From positions 22,718,826 to 22,782,825 of the forward strand of contig JACMZG010001914.1 of the NCBI GenBank assembly GCA_018340805.1: a stretch of 64,000 nucleotides of DNA, in the 5' to 3' direction. Every line of letters begins with the position of its first letter. The first letter of the stretch is position 1. Source of the stretch: Microvelia longipes (lineage: Eukaryota; Arthropoda; Insecta; Hemiptera; Veliidae). The notes below the pieces were generated by a model. The model was given only the letters and a program-made list of their open reading frames with translations. It searched no databases and was not told the origin of the DNA. The position numbers and the translations under genes are program-made. Of this stretch, positions 60,701-64,000 are shown piece by piece.

Positions 60701-62160
60701 CTCACCAATTCTTTCTATTATTTTATCAACATTCTGTTATTCAATGGTAGCTGGATGGGAAAAGATATGATTTGTGATGAACTTTAGCCATGGTTTTGAT
60801 CAACTGACAGCTGGTTTAATAGGAAAGAATTGTATTGGTTTATTTTGCAACCTAACCCTTGGAGGGGCGAATCTCAGAGTATATAGTAATGAATGGAGTG
60901 AATGAACAAAAAAAAATCCTTCCTCCTAAAAATTTTTAACAGACTGTCATTGTTTTCAAAGCTGAATCATTGTTGAAGCTGGTGCATATAAAGATATTCA
61001 TCATTCTCTAGGTGCTAGGTGTGTCCCTATGTATTTTTTATTAGCATTCTTATCTGCTGAATGGGCCCACTGTCCAAGAGCGTTAGTGGGGGATGCCTGA
61101 GCACATAGTGAGAGAGGCATTCTTTTACTGGGTTTATGCTATCTCCTGTAGCATAAGTAGTAAATTATTCTATGAAACAACTTTCACTACTATCCAAATT
61201 CACTAGATTCTTCATTTCAAAAATTCTTAGTTATATGATAACTTTAAGAATGGATAGCTTGGAATTCATTTTGTATTAAGTAGATTTAAGGAAGTTATTA
61301 TGGTTATAAGATATTATATTTTCCCATCTTTACTTAATGTCCGCGCAGAATAGGGTTACTAAGACGTTACTAGATACCTGTTATCTCGTACAACCTTCAA
61401 AAATATGCCAATATTTATTTAGTGGACTATTAGTTTATAGAGGGCATTTCAATTACGAATGAATATATATTCTTTTCACCCTAAAAATCAGTTTGCAAGA
61501 GCTAAAAATGTATTCCAACAAAATGTCTAAAATAAACCTAAAGGAAAAAAAATGTTTGAGAAGCTCTGAGGGATGGTTAGAAAGAACATTAAGGAGAATC
61601 ACTTTATTGTGCTCTAATAAAAATATGTATTCGGCACCAAAGAATATAATAAGTATATGTCGGAAGGTATACGAGAAAGTCAGACAGAAGGTGGGAGTGA
61701 AATAGGTGATGGAATCTCTAAAACTAAATCTCCTTACTATAGCATTCTTCCCTCTTTTTTATGAAATTATTTAATTTTTTATTGCCATTTTAACAATACG
61801 ACTATCTATCTGGAACTGGTCATTATTATATAAAACAAATATTTGGATTAATCAGTTTTGTATAACAAGTAGTTTACTGAAAATATGATGAAAGTGGCAC
61901 ATTCTCTTAGTTTGAATAGTTAAACTACTAAATTACACACTAACGCTCCTGTTAACTGGCTTCAGAGCTTACATTTTATTGTCTTAAATAATAAATCCTA
62001 GGACCATTTTTCTTTATCTATATAATCTTACCCAATGAGAAATAAAAGAGTAAAATAATTTTATTCTCTTCTTACCCAATGATTAAAAAGGATATTTAAA
62101 TTTCTTCCTACATAGATCAAATCAAATATACCTTTATCAAAGAAATTACAGTGTTTAGAG
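57776..62160. other. Intergenic (or long 3' UTR) AT-rich region
   Basis: T-rich and A-rich low-complexity DNA with (TA)n near 58717-58740. Open frames at 58219-58657 are strings of Phe, Leu, Lys and Ile from composition alone. A frame at 61493-61705 is Lys/Arg-rich and lacks an ATG at its left edge; I do not recognise it. No gene is called. Confidence 0.6.
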
Positions 62161-62443
62161 CATAGAGATATGTACTAGAGGGGGCATATCCTATCTTATT
62201 ACATTGAGAGGCCTGAAACAATTTTTTGGGGCTCTGTGTAACCTCCTCCAAGAGTGAATTAAGGTTATAATAAATAAATTATTTTCGGCCAACCGCACAT
62301 TGCCTGTATTTTTAACGTTGTACTGTATAATATACTGACATTTTGTAATGATTATTTGATTGTATTTATAAGCAAGGTTGTCAGGTTACTTTTTCGATGT
62401 TTCGAAATTTAACCAATTGGGCCTCTAGTAATATATCTCTATG
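62161..62443. mobile_element. hAT-type MITE family M1, copy 2, with perfect 8-bp target duplication
   Basis: Termini CATAGAGATATGTACTAGAG and the inverse ..CTCTAGTAATATATCTCTATG-type right end form inverted repeats of about 20 bp. The element is flanked on both sides by GTTTAGAG (62153-62160 and 62444-62451), an exact 8-bp duplication as made by hAT transposases. Inner landmarks match copy 1 (CTCCAAGAGTG, TTAAGGTT, TTACTTTTTCGATGTTTCGA). 283 bp, no coding capacity. Confidence 0.88.
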
Positions 62444-62497
62444 GTTTAGAGGCTACTTTTTAACTGCTCTGCAGTAAAGAGGGAGGTTATACTGGTT

Positions 62498-62519
62498 GCT
62501 CCGGGGGACACCCCGGAGC
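62498..62519. repeat. Perfect 9-bp GC hairpin
   Basis: GCTCCGGGG, loop GACA, CCCCGGAGC, followed on the plus strand by an A run. It stands out in AT-rich DNA about 50 bases beyond the MITE. It is not a bacterial terminator because the run after it is A, not T, on either reading. Confidence 0.8.
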
Positions 62520-64000
62520 AAAAAAAAAGAAAGAAAAGAAACTCTGAAAAACAATTTAACTAAAACACATAAAATTTTTCCTTAAATATTAAACAAATTA
62601 AAATTAATCTACATTTTCTCCAATACCTCATATATTTACTGCATTGTTTAAAGAATTGAAGCCTATCATAACCCTTATCACCAGTCAGTGCTGTCAACTT
62701 TAAGAATTTAGTACAGCTATAAACATTCATCTAAATACATATATCCATAAAATAAATGTGTTCTTTTTAATTGCAAATCTATTAAGGGTGAGGCCCAATA
62801 GAATTGATGGGTCATAAGGTGTATTCGAAAGGCTAAATCTCTCAACAGCCTGCCAAATAATTGACCAAAACCTACTAGAATACGTTCACCAAGATTCTTT
62901 CTCAGGAATTGATTATAGATTGTCACTTGTTCAATACTAATATAATATTGATCTATCCCAACGAGTCATGGTTGGCATAGCAAGTAAAGGGAAGCTTTCA
63001 TATTAGTTAGTGTTACCAACACCTCATTAAAATGGCCAAGCAGTTGGAGCAGAGGGCTTGTGTTTCATGCTATCCAAGCACTCTATTCAAGGGGTAACCA
63101 CACTTCTTCCATAAGCTATGAGCATCAAAAAATTCAGTAGATTATACTTTCCATTTTATCATCAGAATCATAAGGAAATAAAGGGGTTTGATATAATAAT
63201 TTCTACATTAGACCAAATCCTATAAAATCTTCATGTATTCACTTTTAATATGGGTTGAAGTCATCTCTATATATATGTATAGATTTATATTTATTTATTT
63301 ATAGATTTACTGGGTAGAACATTTCTATTGCGCCAATATAAATTAATATTAAAAATATGAGGAAAATGTGGTTCTAGATTTTCGAAAATGGCCTCTTGCG
63401 AGTTCAATTTTACCATTTGTTGTTAAATATTATTCAAATCTGATGATTTTTTCACTTTTTGTAACTTAAAAGAAAAAAAAATAGATTGGGTCATATTCGT
63501 ATCAAGTTTTTTAGGATTTGATACAGTTTATAAAATAGGCATAGTAGCAGCATGCTCAGTCAACAAAATTACCATAAGCGGGTAAAAGTTACCTAACTCA
63601 AAATGACAAATTTGAACTCGCAAGAAGATATCTAAATTGGTTAAAAGATCATTTTTGAAAGTCTAGGACCATGTTTCCTCTTATTTTTAAGGACTTAATG
63701 TTGGTATATCTGACATGATCCACCCAGTATATGAAGCGCCTACTTAAAAAAGATTGCCTATGGATGCTAATAGGAAACAACAGGGACAGTAAAAAAACCA
63801 AAAAAGAAAACAACACTTTTAATTAGAAAAAAGGGAAAGATTTATATATTTTTTACAAAACAGAAGAATTAAAATACACATATTGAGTTTAAAAGATGTG
63901 GTAACAATTCACATTCAGTTCACATTTTTAATATTAATAAATAACATGAAGGAAAAAACAGATGAAATCTTAAAAGGAACCAATATTGTCATCAAAAGAT
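62520..64000. other. Right-end intergenic region
   Basis: AT-rich, with repeat R2 copy 2 at 63361-63732. An open frame at 62717-62926 (minus) has no recognisable product. I see no gene that can be supported before the window ends. Confidence 0.55.
63361..63732. repeat. Dispersed repeat family R2, copy 2, with inverted halves
   Basis: 63561-63732 matches 12733-12898 (AAATTTGAACTCGCAAGA, TTTTTGAAAGTCTAGGACCATG, CCACCCAGTATA). The left part, 63361-63420, carries the inverse of the same motif (GGTTCTAGATTTTCGAAAATG, CTTGCGAGTTCAATTT), so the copy is a foldback pair separated by about 200 bases. Confidence 0.6.

Noticed and set aside
61493..61705. Lys/Arg-rich open frame of 70 codons
   Set aside because: It has no ATG at the start, no recognised domain and no splice or promoter context. 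It could be chance in A-rich DNA.
62498..62530. GC hairpin next to a homopolymer, like a bacterial terminator
   Set aside because: The run is A after the stem on the plus strand, not T, and the context is a eukaryotic intergenic region.
63970..63999. Minus-strand ending Ser-Phe-Asp-Asp-Asn-Ile-Gly-Ser-Phe then stop at the right edge
   Set aside because: Only nine codons are visible. That is too short to call a terminal exon without more sequence.

Overview
This is AT-rich animal nuclear DNA, almost certainly from an insect. The only clear genes are intron-rich, with GT-AG splice sites and poly(A) signals. Most of the window is intron or intergenic sequence holding small DNA transposons, foldback elements and tandem arrays. 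I see no bacterial, organellar or viral gene. The 14-3-3 protein is clearly of the insect 14-3-3 zeta (leonardo) type. I cannot name the order or species from sequence alone.

Layout: (1) 1-8269 is mostly intergenic, with a doubtful terminal exon at the extreme left, a dispersed repeat and palindromes. (2) 8270-17897, minus strand, is a complete five-exon gene for the ribosome-assembly factor MRTO4 (Mrt4, 249 aa). Its introns are crowded with hAT-like elements, MITEs and foldback elements, some nested. (3) 17898-18560 is a short head-to-head intergenic region, probably a bidirectional promoter. (4) 18560-57775, plus strand, is the 14-3-3 zeta gene. It has a probable non-coding first exon, a 15.2-kb first intron, a first coding exon at 33860-34173, an 18.1-kb second intron, exon 3 at 52308-52431, two alternative exons 4a and 4b (53343-53506 and 54445-54608), and a last coding exon at 57051-57206. 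The mature protein is 248 aa in either isoform. (5) 57776-64000 is intergenic with further repeats, including a MITE with a perfect 8-bp target-site duplication.

The most informative points are these. The two 14-3-3 exons are equal in length and phase, and including both puts a stop at the second codon of the second one. MRTO4 and 14-3-3 zeta are head to head. A 78-bp satellite in 14-3-3 intron 1 has a five-unit higher-order repeat. Several related transposable elements share 8-bp target duplications, and two elements sit very close to MRTO4 splice sites. I found no convincing new enzymatic or defence system; the novelty is in repeat structure and splicing architecture.

The two genes have no shared pathway visible in the sequence. 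MRTO4 acts in nucleolar 60S assembly and 14-3-3 zeta is a cytoplasmic phosphoprotein adaptor. Both are broadly expressed housekeeping genes, which fits a shared promoter region.
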